From Streptomyces sp. NBC_01775 (GTDB lineage Bacteria > Actinomycetota > Actinomycetes > Streptomycetales > Streptomycetaceae), in assembly GCF_035917675.1 (NCBI RefSeq), contig NZ_CP109105.1, forward strand, positions 186,001 to 250,000: a stretch of 64,000 nt of DNA, read 5' to 3'. Within the stretch, counting starts at the first letter, position 1. Each line of letters opens with the position of its first letter. The notes beneath the pieces were generated by a model. That model did not search any database. It had not been told where the DNA came from and saw only the letters and a program-made list of their open reading frames with translations. This document shows, piece by piece, positions 8,091 through 17,613 of this stretch. The position numbers were made by a program, and so were the translations under genes.

Positions 8091-8489
8091 CGTGCGGTGG
8101 GTTCGTCTCACCAACACCAACGAGGGATCAAGGCGGCAGGTGTTGACGCTCGACGGCCAGCGTCGCCGCTCTACCGGAAGGCGTCGAAGCCGGGCTCAAT
8201 TCAGACGTCCGCCCGGAACCGACGACCGACAACACCGCACCTTGGTGATGACGCCCGCGAAGACGCCGGGCGCCACCTCTCTAGTCGGAGGCATCGAGAC
8301 CCGGTTCGCTGTAGGCATCCGCCCGACGCCCACGCGCCCGCCACCACACCGAGCGCGAGGCCCGCCCGCACGCTCTAACCAGAGGCTTCACAAGCCCAGC
8401 TCGAATCAGACGTAACGGACCTCACCACTCGAACACTCCGGTGATCCCACCCGGCACCCCGGAGTACTTAAGAAGAAATTAGGAATTAG
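8091..8489. other. noncoding DNA with degenerate repeats
   Basis: No convincing gene. AGGCGTCGAAGCCGGGCTCA (8179-8198, continuing ATTCAGACGT) resembles AGGCTTCACAAGCCCAGCTC (8383-8402, continuing GAATCAGACGT), with a weaker partial copy at 8289-8310. A short inverted repeat ACTCCGG/CCGGAGT (8435-8441 and 8459-8465) precedes the A+T-richer leader 2. The origin is unknown. Confidence 0.4.
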
Positions 8490-8577
8490 ACTCAATCGAG
8501 CTTTGCGTAGAATGTCGCGTTCGGAGAAAGTGGGTCCAAAGGCCGTCCAGGCCGGAAAGACTTGCTGGTCAACAAGA
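8490..8577 (+). promoter_or_regulatory. CRISPR leader of array 2
   Basis: Close copy of leader 1, beginning TAGACTCAAT and ending CTTGCTGGTCAACAAGA directly before the first repeat. The near identity means arrays 1 and 2 arose by duplication, or one array was split. Confidence 0.8.
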
Positions 8578-9340
8578 GTGCTCCCCGCACCCGCGGGGAT
8601 GGTCCCACGCACATCACGCGGCCTCCTTGGCGGATTCGGTGCTCCCCGCACCCGCGGGGATGGTCCCAGCAGGTCAGAGGTAGGTTCCGGCGGCCGGTTG
8701 TGCTCCCCGCACCCGCGGGGATGGTCCCCAGCCTGGCCACCATCGCGCTGTGCGGCGCACGTGCTCCCCGCACCCGCGGGGATGGTCCCTACTACCGCAC
8801 CACGAAATCGCGGAGGTCCTGGTGCTCCCCGCACCCGCGGGGATGGTCCCCGCCGGTCGCCAGCCGGACCGGCTGCCCGTCCGTGCTCCCCGCACCCGCG
8901 GGGATGGTCCCCGTATGACCCCCCGCCCCGACGCGGTCACCCGGTGCTCCCCGCACCCGCGGGGATGGTCCCACGTCCGCACCCCCTCTACTTCTCATGA
9001 GAAGTGTGCTCCCCGCACCCGCGGGGATGGTCCCCACCTCCCGGGGCCAGTGCTCCACTCCGGCCAGTGCTCCCCGCACCCGCGGGGATGGTCCCTCGAC
9101 CTGGCGCCCGACGACGCGTTCGTCCCGGTGCTCCCCGCACCCGCGGGGATGGTCCCCCGCCATCGCCGAACGACTTCACACAGACAAAGTGCTCCCCGCA
9201 CCCGCGGGGATGGTCCCTAGCCTGGCTTCACAGCGGCTCGGATGAACTGGTACTCCCCGCAGGCGCGGGGATGGGTCCCTCCCTGCCTGGGCCCGGGGTC
9301 AGAGCCGCAGGGTGCTCCCCGCAGGCGCGGAGATGGTCCC
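8578..9340 (+). CRISPR. type I-E CRISPR array 2, 13 repeats, 12 spacers
   Basis: Same 29-bp repeat as array 1, at 8578, 8639, 8700 and on to 9312. Spacers are 32-33 nt. The last two repeats carry AGGCGC, and the one at 9250 also begins GTACTCC and has an extra G, so it is 30 bp. This decay marks the right as the old end. The array ends about 150 bp before cas3. Confidence 0.97.
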
Positions 9341-9493
9341 GAGAGGGTGTGGCGTGGCCGTTTCTGCTGTTTGCTCGCGAGGTGGCCTTGCGGCCGTCTG
9401 CTTTCAATCGTTCGTTGCATGGTGCTCTATAGCGCATTCCAACAATTGATGGAGTGTTTTCAGGATAGTCCTCCTTCATGATGAAGTATTCGG
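9341..9493 (+). promoter_or_regulatory. upstream region of the cas operon
   Basis: About 150 bp between array 2 and cas3. The second half is clearly less GC-rich than its surroundings (CATTCCAACAATTGATGGAG ... CATGATGAAGTATTCGG), as expected of a promoter region. No single promoter can be fixed by eye. Confidence 0.45.
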
Positions 9494-12472
9494 TTGAATG
9501 GTTTTGTGATGTCTGGGGAGAGGGCGAATCTGTCGCGTTGGCTTGGCTTGTCGTCTGCTGCGCGGTCGGTGTGGGCCAAATATGATCGATTGAGTGATGG
9601 GTGGGTGCCGCTGTGGCGGCACATGGCGGACACCGGGTCTGTCGCTGGCCTGTTGTGGGATCACTGGGTCCCCGCGCAGGTACGACGGCTGGTTTCCGAG
9701 GGGTTACCTGAGGGTGAGGATGACGCCCGGCGGTTGGCGGTGTGGCTGGCGGGTGTTCATGACATCGGGAAGGCGACCCCGGCGTTCGCCTGCCAGGTGG
9801 AACTGCTTGCTGCCAGGATGCGCGATCAGGGTCTGTCGGTGCCTTTGGAGAAGCAGCTGTTGGACCGTCGGCTGGCGCGGCATGCTCTTGCCGGGCAGGT
9901 GCTCCTGAAGGAGTGGCTCGTCGAGCAGCACGGTTGGGCAGGGCCTGTGACCGCGCAGCTCACAGCTGTTGTCGGGGGGCATCATGGTGTTCCGCCGGAG
10001 CACTGGGACATCAAGGTGGTTGGTGATCATCCGGAGTTGCTGCGGGATCCGCCCAGCGAGGAGGCGTGGCGGAGTGTGCAGTGGGAGTTGCTGGATGCCT
10101 GCTCCGGTATCCACGGTGTGCAGGGGTGTTTGGGCAGGTGGCGGGGGCTGAAGCTGTCGCAGCCGGTGCAGGTGTTGCTGAGTGCGCTGGTCATCGTGGG
10201 GGACTGGATCGCGAGTAACGCGGATCTCTTTCCGTATTTTCCCGAGGAGTGTCCTCGTGGGGAGCGGGCGCGGGTTGAGGGTGCCTGGGAGGCGCTTGGT
10301 CTGCCTCCGCCGTGGCGGGCGGTGGAGTGGGGCCAGGGGGCGGGTGAGCTGTTCGTGGGGCGGTTTTCTCTGCCGCGGGGTGCGCGGGTGCGTCCGGTGC
10401 AGGAGTCGGCGGTGGGGGTGGCGCGGGAGATGGCTGTGCCTGGTCTGATGGTGATCGAGGCGCCGATGGGGGAGGGGAAGACGGAGGCGGCGCTGGCGGT
10501 GGCGGAGGTGTTCGCGGCGCGTTCGGGGGCGGGGGGATGTTTTGTTGCGTTGCCGACGATGGCTACGGGCAACGCGATGTTCTCCCGTTTGCTGGCGTGG
10601 CTGGGGCGTGTGCCGGACGAGCGGGAGGAGCCGGGCGCTCACTCGGTGTTCCTCGCTCATTCCAAGTCGGCTTTGAATGCGGATTATCAGGGCCTGAGGT
10701 GGTCGGCCGCGCGGGGTCCTGCGGCTGTGGAGCTGGATGGCGCGGGGGAGGAGCGGGGTGCCGGTGGGGATTTTCGGGCTGCTTGTGCGGAGTTGGTGGC
10801 GCATCAGTGGCTGCGGGGTCGGAAGAAGGGGATGCTTTCGTCTTTCGTGGTGGGCACGGTCGATCAGCTGCTTTTTGCGGGGCTGAAGAGCCGGCATTTG
10901 GCCCTGCGGCATCTGGCTTTGGCGGGCAAGGTCGTGGTGGTCGATGAGGCGCACGCGTATGACGCGTACATGAACTCCTACCTGGATGTGGTGTTGTCCT
11001 GGCTTGGTGCCTACCGGGTGCCGGTGGTGGTGCTGTCGGCGACGCTGCCGGCACGACGTCGGCGTGAGTTGGCGGAGGCGTACGCGGGCACAGGGCCGGG
11101 CCGGGAGGGGGTGGAGGGGTTCGCTGTGCTGGAGGAGGCGCGGGGATATCCGTTGCTCGCTTGCGTTGCGCCCGGTTCGGCGCCGCGCGTGGTGACCCCG
11201 CAGCCGTCGGGTCGGGGTACCGAGGTGGTGATGGAGCGGTGTCCGGACGACGTTGAGGTGCTGGCTGACCGTCTTGAGGCCGAGCTGGCTGATGGGGGGT
11301 GTGCCCTGGTGGTGCGGAACACCGTCGAGAGGGTTCTGGAGGCAGCTTCGCGGCTGCGTCGGCGCTTCGGTGAGGGGTGTGTCACGGTTGCGCATGCGCG
11401 CTTTGTCGATCTCGACCGTGCGGCGAAGGAAGCGGACTTGTTGGCGCGGTTCGGGCCTCCGCGGACGAGTGCGGGGTGCCGGCCGGAGGGGCCGCACATT
11501 GTGGTGGCGACGCAGGTTGTGGAGCAGTCGCTGGACATCGATTTTGATCTGCTGGTGACGGACTTGTGTCCGGTCGACCTGCTGTTGCAGCGGCTCGGTC
11601 GTGTGCACCGCCACCCCCGGGGAGGTGAGGAGCAGCGGGGCCGGCCGCCGGGATTACGCACGGCCCGGTGTCTGGTGACCGGGGTCGAGTGGAGTGCGTC
11701 TCCGCCTGTGCCGGTCAAGGGATCGTGCAACGTCTACGGTGAGCATGCTCTTTTGCGTTCCCTCGCGGTTCTGGAGCCCTTCCTCGCTGGTAGCGGCGAG
11801 ATGACGGAGTCGGCTGGCCCGTCGGGGAGTGGCAAGCGGGGCAAGGCTGTGCGGTTGCCGGAGGACATCAGTGCTTTGGTGCAGTCGGCGTATGGGCCCG
11901 AGGAGGTCGGTCCCGGGGCGTGGCAGGAGGCGATGGACCGTGCTGCCGATGCCCACAGGCTGGCCCAGGCGCAGCAGATGGAGAGGGCGGAGGTCTTTCA
12001 GCTGGGGGAGGTGGCCAAGCCGGGGCGTTCGCTGGTGGGCTGGGTGGAGGCGGGGGTGGGTGATGCGGATGACACCAGGAAGGGCCGGGCGCAGGTGCGC
12101 GACAGCCGGGAGAGTCTGGAGGTTCTGGTTCTCCAGCAGCGGGCCGACGGCAGTGTGGTGACGGTTCCCTGGCTTGGTGAGGGGCGCGGAGGTCTGGAGC
12201 TGCCGACGGATGCGGTGCCGTCTGCGGGGGTGGCGCGTGTTGCGGCGGCGTGCGGTCTGCGGCTGCCCTTCGTCTTCTCCCTGCCGGCGGTGCTTGGGCG
12301 TGCCATTGAGGAGTTGGAGGGGAACTGCTTCCGTGCGTGGCAGGCGAAAGAGTGCCCTTGGCTGGCCGGGGAGCTGATCTTGTTGCTGGATGAGGAGTGT
12401 CACACCCGGCTGGCAGGCTACGACCTTCGCTATACGCCTGCTGATGGGCTGGAGGTGACCCGTGCCGGATGA
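9494..12472 (+). CDS. cas3: Cas3 helicase-nuclease (type I-E)
   Basis: 992 residues. Cas3 is recruited by Cascade to an R-loop and degrades target DNA processively, using an HD nuclease and a 3'-5' SF2 helicase. The HD domain shows VHDIGKATPAF near residue 89 and GGHHG near residue 158. Helicase motifs follow: Walker A PMGEGKTEAAL near 325, motif II VVVDEAHAYDAY near 480, motif III VVLSATLP, and motif VI region QVVEQSLDIDFD...QRLGRVHRHPR. ATG 9509 is an alternative start five codons in. The frame is intact and overlaps cse1 by 11 bp, so this is the first gene of the cas operon. Confidence 0.96.
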   Translation: MNGFVMSGERANLSRWLGLSSAARSVWAKYDRLSDGWVPLWRHMADTGSVAGLLWDHWVPAQVRRLVSEGLPEGEDDARRLAVWLAGVHDIGKATPAFACQVELLAARMRDQGLSVPLEKQLLDRRLARHALAGQVLLKEWLVEQHGWAGPVTAQLTAVVGGHHGVPPEHWDIKVVGDHPELLRDPPSEEAWRSVQWELLDACSGIHGVQGCLGRWRGLKLSQPVQVLLSALVIVGDWIASNADLFPYFPEECPRGERARVEGAWEALGLPPPWRAVEWGQGAGELFVGRFSLPRGARVRPVQESAVGVAREMAVPGLMVIEAPMGEGKTEAALAVAEVFAARSGAGGCFVALPTMATGNAMFSRLLAWLGRVPDEREEPGAHSVFLAHSKSALNADYQGLRWSAARGPAAVELDGAGEERGAGGDFRAACAELVAHQWLRGRKKGMLSSFVVGTVDQLLFAGLKSRHLALRHLALAGKVVVVDEAHAYDAYMNSYLDVVLSWLGAYRVPVVVLSATLPARRRRELAEAYAGTGPGREGVEGFAVLEEARGYPLLACVAPGSAPRVVTPQPSGRGTEVVMERCPDDVEVLADRLEAELADGGCALVVRNTVERVLEAASRLRRRFGEGCVTVAHARFVDLDRAAKEADLLARFGPPRTSAGCRPEGPHIVVATQVVEQSLDIDFDLLVTDLCPVDLLLQRLGRVHRHPRGGEEQRGRPPGLRTARCLVTGVEWSASPPVPVKGSCNVYGEHALLRSLAVLEPFLAGSGEMTESAGPSGSGKRGKAVRLPEDISALVQSAYGPEEVGPGAWQEAMDRAADAHRLAQAQQMERAEVFQLGEVAKPGRSLVGWVEAGVGDADDTRKGRAQVRDSRESLEVLVLQQRADGSVVTVPWLGEGRGGLELPTDAVPSAGVARVAAACGLRLPFVFSLPAVLGRAIEELEGNCFRAWQAKECPWLAGELILLLDEECHTRLAGYDLRYTPADGLEVTRAG

Positions 12473-14165
12473 AGGACCCGAAGTCGTTTGCGCTGCTTTT
12501 GACCTGACGTCGAATGCCTGGGTGCGGGTGCTTGGGGAGGACGGCTTAGAGGAGGAGCTGTCGCTCCGGGAAGTCTTCGCGCAGGCGGAGGGGCTGCGCT
12601 GTGTGGTGGGTGATCTTCCGACGCAGGACTTTGCGCTGGTACGGCTGCTGCTGGCCATCCTCCACGACGCCCTCGATGGCCCGGCGGACGCGGAGGATTG
12701 GCGCCAACTGTGGGAAGACAAGGATTCCTTCGGCCCTGTGGCCAGTTATCTGGACAAGCACCGTGGCAGCTTCGATCTGCTGCACCCTTCCGCCCCGTTC
12801 TTCCAGGCCGCCGGGCTGCGGGCCGTGTCCGGGGAGGTGTCCTCGCTCGATCGCGTCGTTGCGGACGTGCCCAACGGCGACCGCTTCTTCACGATGCGGG
12901 CCGCCGGCGCCTCGCGGCTGGGATTCGCGGAGGCGGCGCGCTGGCTGGTGCATGTCCACGCCTTCGACTCCTCCGGTATCAAGACTGGCGCGGAGGGAGA
13001 CCCCAGAGTGAAAGGAGGCCGCGGGTACCCGCAGGGCGTCGCCTGGGCGGGGAACCTCGGCGGAGTGCTGGTCGAGGGCAGCACGCTCAGGGAGACCCTC
13101 CTGCTCAACCTGGTCGCAGCCGACACCGGCAACCTTCGCATCGCCAGTCAGGACAGGCCTGCCTGGCGCGGCGCCCGGCTGGGGCCCGCAGAGACCGGTG
13201 AACTGGAGCTGGCCCGCCGGCCGTTCGGGCCCCGCGATCTGTATACGTGGCAATCCCGGCGTGTGCGTCTGCACCACGATGCTGAGGGCGTGTACGGGGT
13301 GGTGCTCTCTTACGGAGACCGGCTGCACGCACGCAACAAGCACCGGCATGAGCCCATGACCGCGTGGCGGCGAAGCCCGGTCCAGGAGAAGAAGCTGGGC
13401 CTGCCGGAGGTCTACCTCCCGAGGGAGCATGACCCGGCACGCAGTGCCTGGCGGGGTCTCGGCGCGCTCGTCGCCGGTAGAACGCCGGGGGCAGAGCAGC
13501 GGCAGGAGGCGGCGCAGTACGTGCGCCCCCGCATCCTCGACTGGATCGCCCGCCTGGTCGAAGAGGAGTGCCTGCCGCCCGCTTTCCTCATTCGCGCCCG
13601 GCTGACGGGCGCGATCTACGGCACGCAGCAGTCGGTCATCGACGAGGTGGTGGACGACAGCGTCACGATGCCCGTCGTGCTGCTGCACGCGGCCGATCCC
13701 CGCCTTGGACAGACGGCCGTCGACGCCGTCGAGGACGCGGACAAGGCGGTCAAGGCGCTGGGAGAGCTGGCCGAAACCCTCGCCCAGGCTGCGGGGAAGG
13801 ACCCTGAGCCCCACCGGGCGGGCGCCCGTGACCGCGGCTACGCCGAACTGGATGCGCCATTCCGCCGCTGGCTGAGGGACTTCACCCCGGACAGCGATCC
13901 GGTGGAGCGTCGGCGCACATGGCAGCGCAGCGCCCACCGTGCGATCAGCCGCCTTGGCACGCAGATGGTGGCCGACGCAGGTGAGGGGGCCTGGCAAGGA
14001 CGCGTGATCGACACCAAGCGTGGCGAGATGTGGCTCAGCAGCGCCAGTGCCGAGCTGTGGTTTCGCAGAAATCTGCGTGAGGTGCTTCCCCTGTCCGCCG
14101 ATGAGCCGGCTGCGGTCCAAAGCCCCCGCCTGGCGCCGTCCGAAACCGTTGCGGAGAGCGTATGA
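12462..14165 (+). CDS. cse1: Cse1/Cas8e, Cascade large subunit
   Basis: 567 residues; the I-E large subunit that reads the PAM and recruits Cas3. The N-terminal FDLTSNAWVRV and LREVFAQAEGLR are typical of CasA/Cse1. The central GVAWAGNLGGVLVEGSTLRE and the C-terminal helical bundle (RRTWQRSAHRAISRL) also fit. GTG 12462 lies within the end of cas3, and the stop overlaps the start of cse2 by four bases (ATGA), so translation is coupled. Length is normal and no break is seen. Confidence 0.94.
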   Translation: MPDEGPEVVCAAFDLTSNAWVRVLGEDGLEEELSLREVFAQAEGLRCVVGDLPTQDFALVRLLLAILHDALDGPADAEDWRQLWEDKDSFGPVASYLDKHRGSFDLLHPSAPFFQAAGLRAVSGEVSSLDRVVADVPNGDRFFTMRAAGASRLGFAEAARWLVHVHAFDSSGIKTGAEGDPRVKGGRGYPQGVAWAGNLGGVLVEGSTLRETLLLNLVAADTGNLRIASQDRPAWRGARLGPAETGELELARRPFGPRDLYTWQSRRVRLHHDAEGVYGVVLSYGDRLHARNKHRHEPMTAWRRSPVQEKKLGLPEVYLPREHDPARSAWRGLGALVAGRTPGAEQRQEAAQYVRPRILDWIARLVEEECLPPAFLIRARLTGAIYGTQQSVIDEVVDDSVTMPVVLLHAADPRLGQTAVDAVEDADKAVKALGELAETLAQAAGKDPEPHRAGARDRGYAELDAPFRRWLRDFTPDSDPVERRRTWQRSAHRAISRLGTQMVADAGEGAWQGRVIDTKRGEMWLSSASAELWFRRNLREVLPLSADEPAAVQSPRLAPSETVAESV

Positions 14166-14863
14166 GCACCGTTGCAAGGGGCCAGAAGCCGAGCAAGCCC
14201 CGGAAACCTCAACGGCAGGTCCCACTCCAGCGGGCCGGCACCGTCGTCGACACATACGTCACCGACCTTCAGAGAGGTTTCCTCGCCGACAGGGCGAGCG
14301 CCGTGGCGCTGCTCGCGCAGTTACGCCGCGGCGCGGGCAAGACCCCTGACCAGGTGCCCGAGCTGTGGGGCCTGACGGGCACAGAGGCCCTGTACGCACA
14401 AGGGCCGATGGAGGAGGGGCAAGCCGCCCAGGCCGAGACAGCGGTGCACCTCGCGGTCACGCTCTACGCGCTGCACCAGCAATCGCAACGCTCCCGCCGA
14501 ATGCACGTCCCCGGCATCGAAATCGGTGCCGCCGTACGCCAGCTGATGCCGCCCACCGGGATCGATGAAGCGGTGCGCAAACGCTTCGTGAGGGTCGGCA
14601 CAGCAGCCACCCCGGGGCTGCTCGCCGTCCGTCTGCGAGAGGTCGTCACCTTGCTGCGGCGCGAGGAGATCCCCTTGGACTATGCCTTGCTCGCCGACCG
14701 GCTCTACCAGGCCCAGCAACCGGGGGGAATGCGCCAGGTACGACAGATCTGGGGCCGCAGCTTCCACGCCTACCGCTTCCGCCAACCGGATGACGTCGGC
14801 AAGAACACCCCTCCAGACACGCAACCGGTCCAGGACCCGGCATCTGACCAATCTTCCGCATGA
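14162..14863 (+). CDS. cse2: Cse2/Cas11, Cascade small subunit
   Basis: 233 residues, mostly helical and basic. It has the Cse2 pattern: FLADRASAVALLAQLRRGAG, an LHQQSQ segment, and near the C-terminus YALLADRLYQAQQPGGMRQV then RQIWGRSFHAYRF. The start overlaps the stop of cse1. In Cascade two copies bridge the backbone and stabilise the R-loop. A 70-bp gap follows before cas7. Confidence 0.93.
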   Translation: MSTVARGQKPSKPRKPQRQVPLQRAGTVVDTYVTDLQRGFLADRASAVALLAQLRRGAGKTPDQVPELWGLTGTEALYAQGPMEEGQAAQAETAVHLAVTLYALHQQSQRSRRMHVPGIEIGAAVRQLMPPTGIDEAVRKRFVRVGTAATPGLLAVRLREVVTLLRREEIPLDYALLADRLYQAQQPGGMRQVRQIWGRSFHAYRFRQPDDVGKNTPPDTQPVQDPASDQSSA

Positions 14864-14933
14864 CGCACCGTCCGCCCCGACGTGCGCCCCATCGCCCCTG
14901 TTACCGAGCACCTCTTGACCCGAAGGACATCTG

Positions 14934-16175
14934 GTGAGCCGTACGATCCTCGAACTCCACCTGTTGCAGACCGTGCCGCCCAGCAATCTCAACCGTGACG
15001 ACACCGGGGCCCCCAAGAGCGCCATCTACGGAGGAGTGCCGCGAGCCCGGGTCTCCAGCCAATCGTGGAAACGCGCCACCCGACTGGCCTTCGACCAGCT
15101 GCTCGACCCCTCCGAACTGGGCACCCGCACCAAGCGGGTCGCGGAGTTCGTCGGCTACCGGATCCGTCAGCTGGATTCGTCCATCGAAGAGGCGGAGTCC
15201 CTGCGGCTGGCCGCCGAGACGGTTCGTGCGGCCACCGGGGTCAAGGTCGAGCCCCCCAAGCGCAAGGCGACCAGCGCGCAGGAGGGCAGGGAGAAGGACC
15301 CGGCGCCGGAGTCGTCGTACCTGCTCTTCCTCAGCGCGGGGCAGCGCGACGGGCTCGCCCGGCTGGCCGTCGAAGCCCGCGCCGACAGCACAGCGTTCTT
15401 CAAGGCCAAAGAGAACAAGGCCCGCGCCAAGGAGATCGCCAATACCCGCCACTCCGTGGACATAGCTCTCTTCGGCCGGATGGTCGCCGACAGCGCCGAC
15501 ATCAACGTGGACGCCGCAGCGCAGGTCGCACACGCCATCAGCGTGCACCGTGTGGAGAACGAGTCCGACTACTACACGGCGGTCGATGACCGTAAGAGCC
15601 GCAGGGAAGGAGACCTGGAGGAGAGTGGGGAGGAGGACCGGGGTGCGGGAATGATCGGCACTGTGGAGTTCAACTCCGCCACGCTCTACCGGTTCGCCGC
15701 ACTGGACGCCGACGCGCTGGCCCGCAACCTCGGCACCGGCCTGCGTGAAGACGAGCCCCCCACGGGCCCGGTGCGCCGCGCGGTGGAAGCGTTCGTAGAG
15801 GGCTTCATCACCTCCTTGCCCACCGGCAAGCTCAACACCTTCGGCAACCACACCCTCCCCGACGCCGTCCTGGTCAAGCTGCGCAGCTCGCGCCCCATCA
15901 GCTTCGTCAGCGCTTTCGAGGAGCCCACCCAGGAGGAGACCGGTACGGGCAACATGCGGCAGGCGTGCGAGAAGCTCGCCGCCTACGTCCCTGAGATCGA
16001 ACGAGCCTACGGAGTGGAGGACGACGCGCAGACGTGGGTGCTGCGCGTGGGAAAGAACACCGAGGCGCTGGAGGGCCTGGGCACCTCAGTCTCCCTCCCG
16101 GAACTGGTCTCCGCCGCCGGAGAGGCGGTAGCCGCCCGCCAGCAGCCCGAAGCGGGCCAGGAGCCAGAAGCATGA
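14934..16175 (+). CDS. cas7e: Cas7e (Cse4/CasC), Cascade backbone subunit
   Basis: 413 residues from GTG 14934. It carries the family hallmarks: LELHLLQTVPPSNLNRDDTG, then YGGVPRARVSSQSWKRATRL, a central FGRMVADSADINVDAAAQVA, and SFVSAFEEPTQ near the C-terminus. Six copies coat the crRNA in I-E complexes. It is somewhat longer than the E. coli protein, with charged inserts around residues 100-125 and 215-240. Its stop overlaps the cas5e start. Confidence 0.95.
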   Translation: MSRTILELHLLQTVPPSNLNRDDTGAPKSAIYGGVPRARVSSQSWKRATRLAFDQLLDPSELGTRTKRVAEFVGYRIRQLDSSIEEAESLRLAAETVRAATGVKVEPPKRKATSAQEGREKDPAPESSYLLFLSAGQRDGLARLAVEARADSTAFFKAKENKARAKEIANTRHSVDIALFGRMVADSADINVDAAAQVAHAISVHRVENESDYYTAVDDRKSRREGDLEESGEEDRGAGMIGTVEFNSATLYRFAALDADALARNLGTGLREDEPPTGPVRRAVEAFVEGFITSLPTGKLNTFGNHTLPDAVLVKLRSSRPISFVSAFEEPTQEETGTGNMRQACEKLAAYVPEIERAYGVEDDAQTWVLRVGKNTEALEGLGTSVSLPELVSAAGEAVAARQQPEAGQEPEA

Positions 16176-16891
16176 GCGTGCTGGTCCTGCAACTGGCCGG
16201 CCCTCTGCAGTCCTGGGGAGCCGCCGCACGCTTCGCCCGCCGCACGACCGAGGCCGCGCCCACCAAGAGCGGTGTGATCGGACTGCTGGCCGCGGCGCAG
16301 GGGCGTGAGCGCACCCAGGATCTGACTGATCTGGCCCGGCTGCGATTCGCGGTACGCGTCGACCAGCCCGGCACGCGTATCCGGGACTACCAAACGGCTC
16401 ATCACTTCGATACCGGCAAGTCCATGCCGGTATCGGAGCGCTTCTACCTGGCGGACGCGGTCTTCGTTGCCGCCGTCGAAGGCGAGGACACCACCATCGA
16501 GGGGCTTCACCAGGCACTGCGGACACCTGTCTTCCTGCCTTACCTGGGCCGCCGTTCCTGCCCGCCCTCGCGCCCCGTGGAACTCGGCGTCCGTACCGGT
16601 CGCGGCCTGGAGGACGTGCTGAGCACCGAACCGTGGCAAGCCTCCCCCTGGCGGCAGCGGCGGCACCGTGAGCAGACGGTGGAGCTGGAAGCCTTCATCG
16701 AGACCCAAGGCGGGCTCGGCGACCGCCTCCGGGACCAGCCGCTCAGTTTCGACCCGGCCCACCGCCAGTACGCGCACCGCGGTGTCAAAAGCTATTCCGT
16801 GCCGCTTGCGACCCCGTGCCGCCGGCGCCGCGGCCCTCAAGTGCCCGACCACGACCCGACCACAGTGCTAGGGGGAGACGCATGTACCTGA
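16172..16891 (+). CDS. cas5e: Cas5e, binds the crRNA 5' handle
   Basis: 239 residues from ATG 16172, which overlaps the cas7 stop. The N-terminus VLVLQLAGPLQSWGAAARFA with RRTTEAAPTKSGVIGLLAAA is the CasD signature. Further on, RVDQPGTRIRDYQTAHHFDT and LGRRSCPPSRPVELGV also match. Cas5e caps the 5' handle and contacts Cse1. The end overlaps cas6e by 10 bp. Confidence 0.94.
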   Translation: MSVLVLQLAGPLQSWGAAARFARRTTEAAPTKSGVIGLLAAAQGRERTQDLTDLARLRFAVRVDQPGTRIRDYQTAHHFDTGKSMPVSERFYLADAVFVAAVEGEDTTIEGLHQALRTPVFLPYLGRRSCPPSRPVELGVRTGRGLEDVLSTEPWQASPWRQRRHREQTVELEAFIETQGGLGDRLRDQPLSFDPAHRQYAHRGVKSYSVPLATPCRRRRGPQVPDHDPTTVLGGDACT

Positions 16892-17610
16892 CCCGCTTCC
16901 GCCTCAACACCGCACGCGCCGGGGCCCGTCGACTGCTCTCCTCGCCCCAGATGCTGCACGCCGGGGTGATGTCTTCCTTCGCACAGCTCCTCCCGCCACC
17001 CGGGGAAGCGGCCAAGAGCGGCCCACGCGTGCTGTGGCGGGTGGACCGCAGCGCCAAAGCCGCAGTGCACCTGCACATCGTCAGCCACACCAAGCCCGAC
17101 CTCACACACCTCGTCGAGCAGGCCGGCTGGCCCACAACCCCCGACGGCTGGCAAAGCTACGAGTACGCACCCTTCCTCTCCCGCCTGAAGGCCGGGGACA
17201 CGTGGGCCTTCCGCCTCACCGCCAACCCGGTCCACCACATCCGCCGCAAAAACGGCGAGCCGATCAAGCGCACCGCGCACATCACTCCCCGCCACCAGAT
17301 CGGCTGGCTGCTCAAACGCCAGCAAGCCGCCGGCTTCGAAGTGCTGGAGAAACCAGCGGCGCAACGGCTGCTGCCCGAGAGCGACGAGTGGCAGATCATG
17401 GTCCACGACCGCCGCAATCTCAACTTCGGCAAGACCGGCGAACAACCTCGAGGCTCCCAGTCGCGCAACCGCGTCTCACTGGTCACCGCCACCTTCGACG
17501 GCCGGCTGCGGATCACCGACCCGGAGGCGCTGCGTCACGCCCTGACCGCAGGCATCGGCAAGGCCAAGGCGTACGGATGCGGACTGATGACACTCTCCCC
17601 GGCGGAGTAA
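16882..17610 (+). CDS. cas6e: Cas6e, crRNA-processing endoribonuclease
   Basis: 242 residues from ATG 16882, preceded by GGGGGAGA. It begins MYLTRFRLNTARAGARRLLS and has His26 in MLHAGVMSSF, the position of the known catalytic histidine of Cas6e. The C-terminal glycine-rich segment GIGKAKAYGCGLMTLSPAE is typical. It cuts pre-crRNA in the repeat hairpin, leaving an 8-nt 5' handle. The longer in-frame stretch upstream lies inside cas5e and is not used. Confidence 0.94.
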   Translation: MYLTRFRLNTARAGARRLLSSPQMLHAGVMSSFAQLLPPPGEAAKSGPRVLWRVDRSAKAAVHLHIVSHTKPDLTHLVEQAGWPTTPDGWQSYEYAPFLSRLKAGDTWAFRLTANPVHHIRRKNGEPIKRTAHITPRHQIGWLLKRQQAAGFEVLEKPAAQRLLPESDEWQIMVHDRRNLNFGKTGEQPRGSQSRNRVSLVTATFDGRLRITDPEALRHALTAGIGKAKAYGCGLMTLSPAE

Positions 17611-17613
17611 GCC

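Noticed and set aside
8092..8415. 107-residue plus-strand frame before leader 2
   Set aside because: Arg/Pro/Thr-rich and interrupted by the degenerate repeats; no homology signal by eye.
8492..9432. Long open frames across array 2
   Set aside because: Same repeat artefact as in array 1.
9704..11614. 636-residue minus-strand frame antisense to cas3
   Set aside because: Basic His/Arg/Pro-rich composition typical of the shadow of a GC-rich gene; cas3 motifs lie on the other strand.
12546..14255. 569-residue minus-strand frame antisense to cse1
   Set aside because: Shadow frame with no family character.
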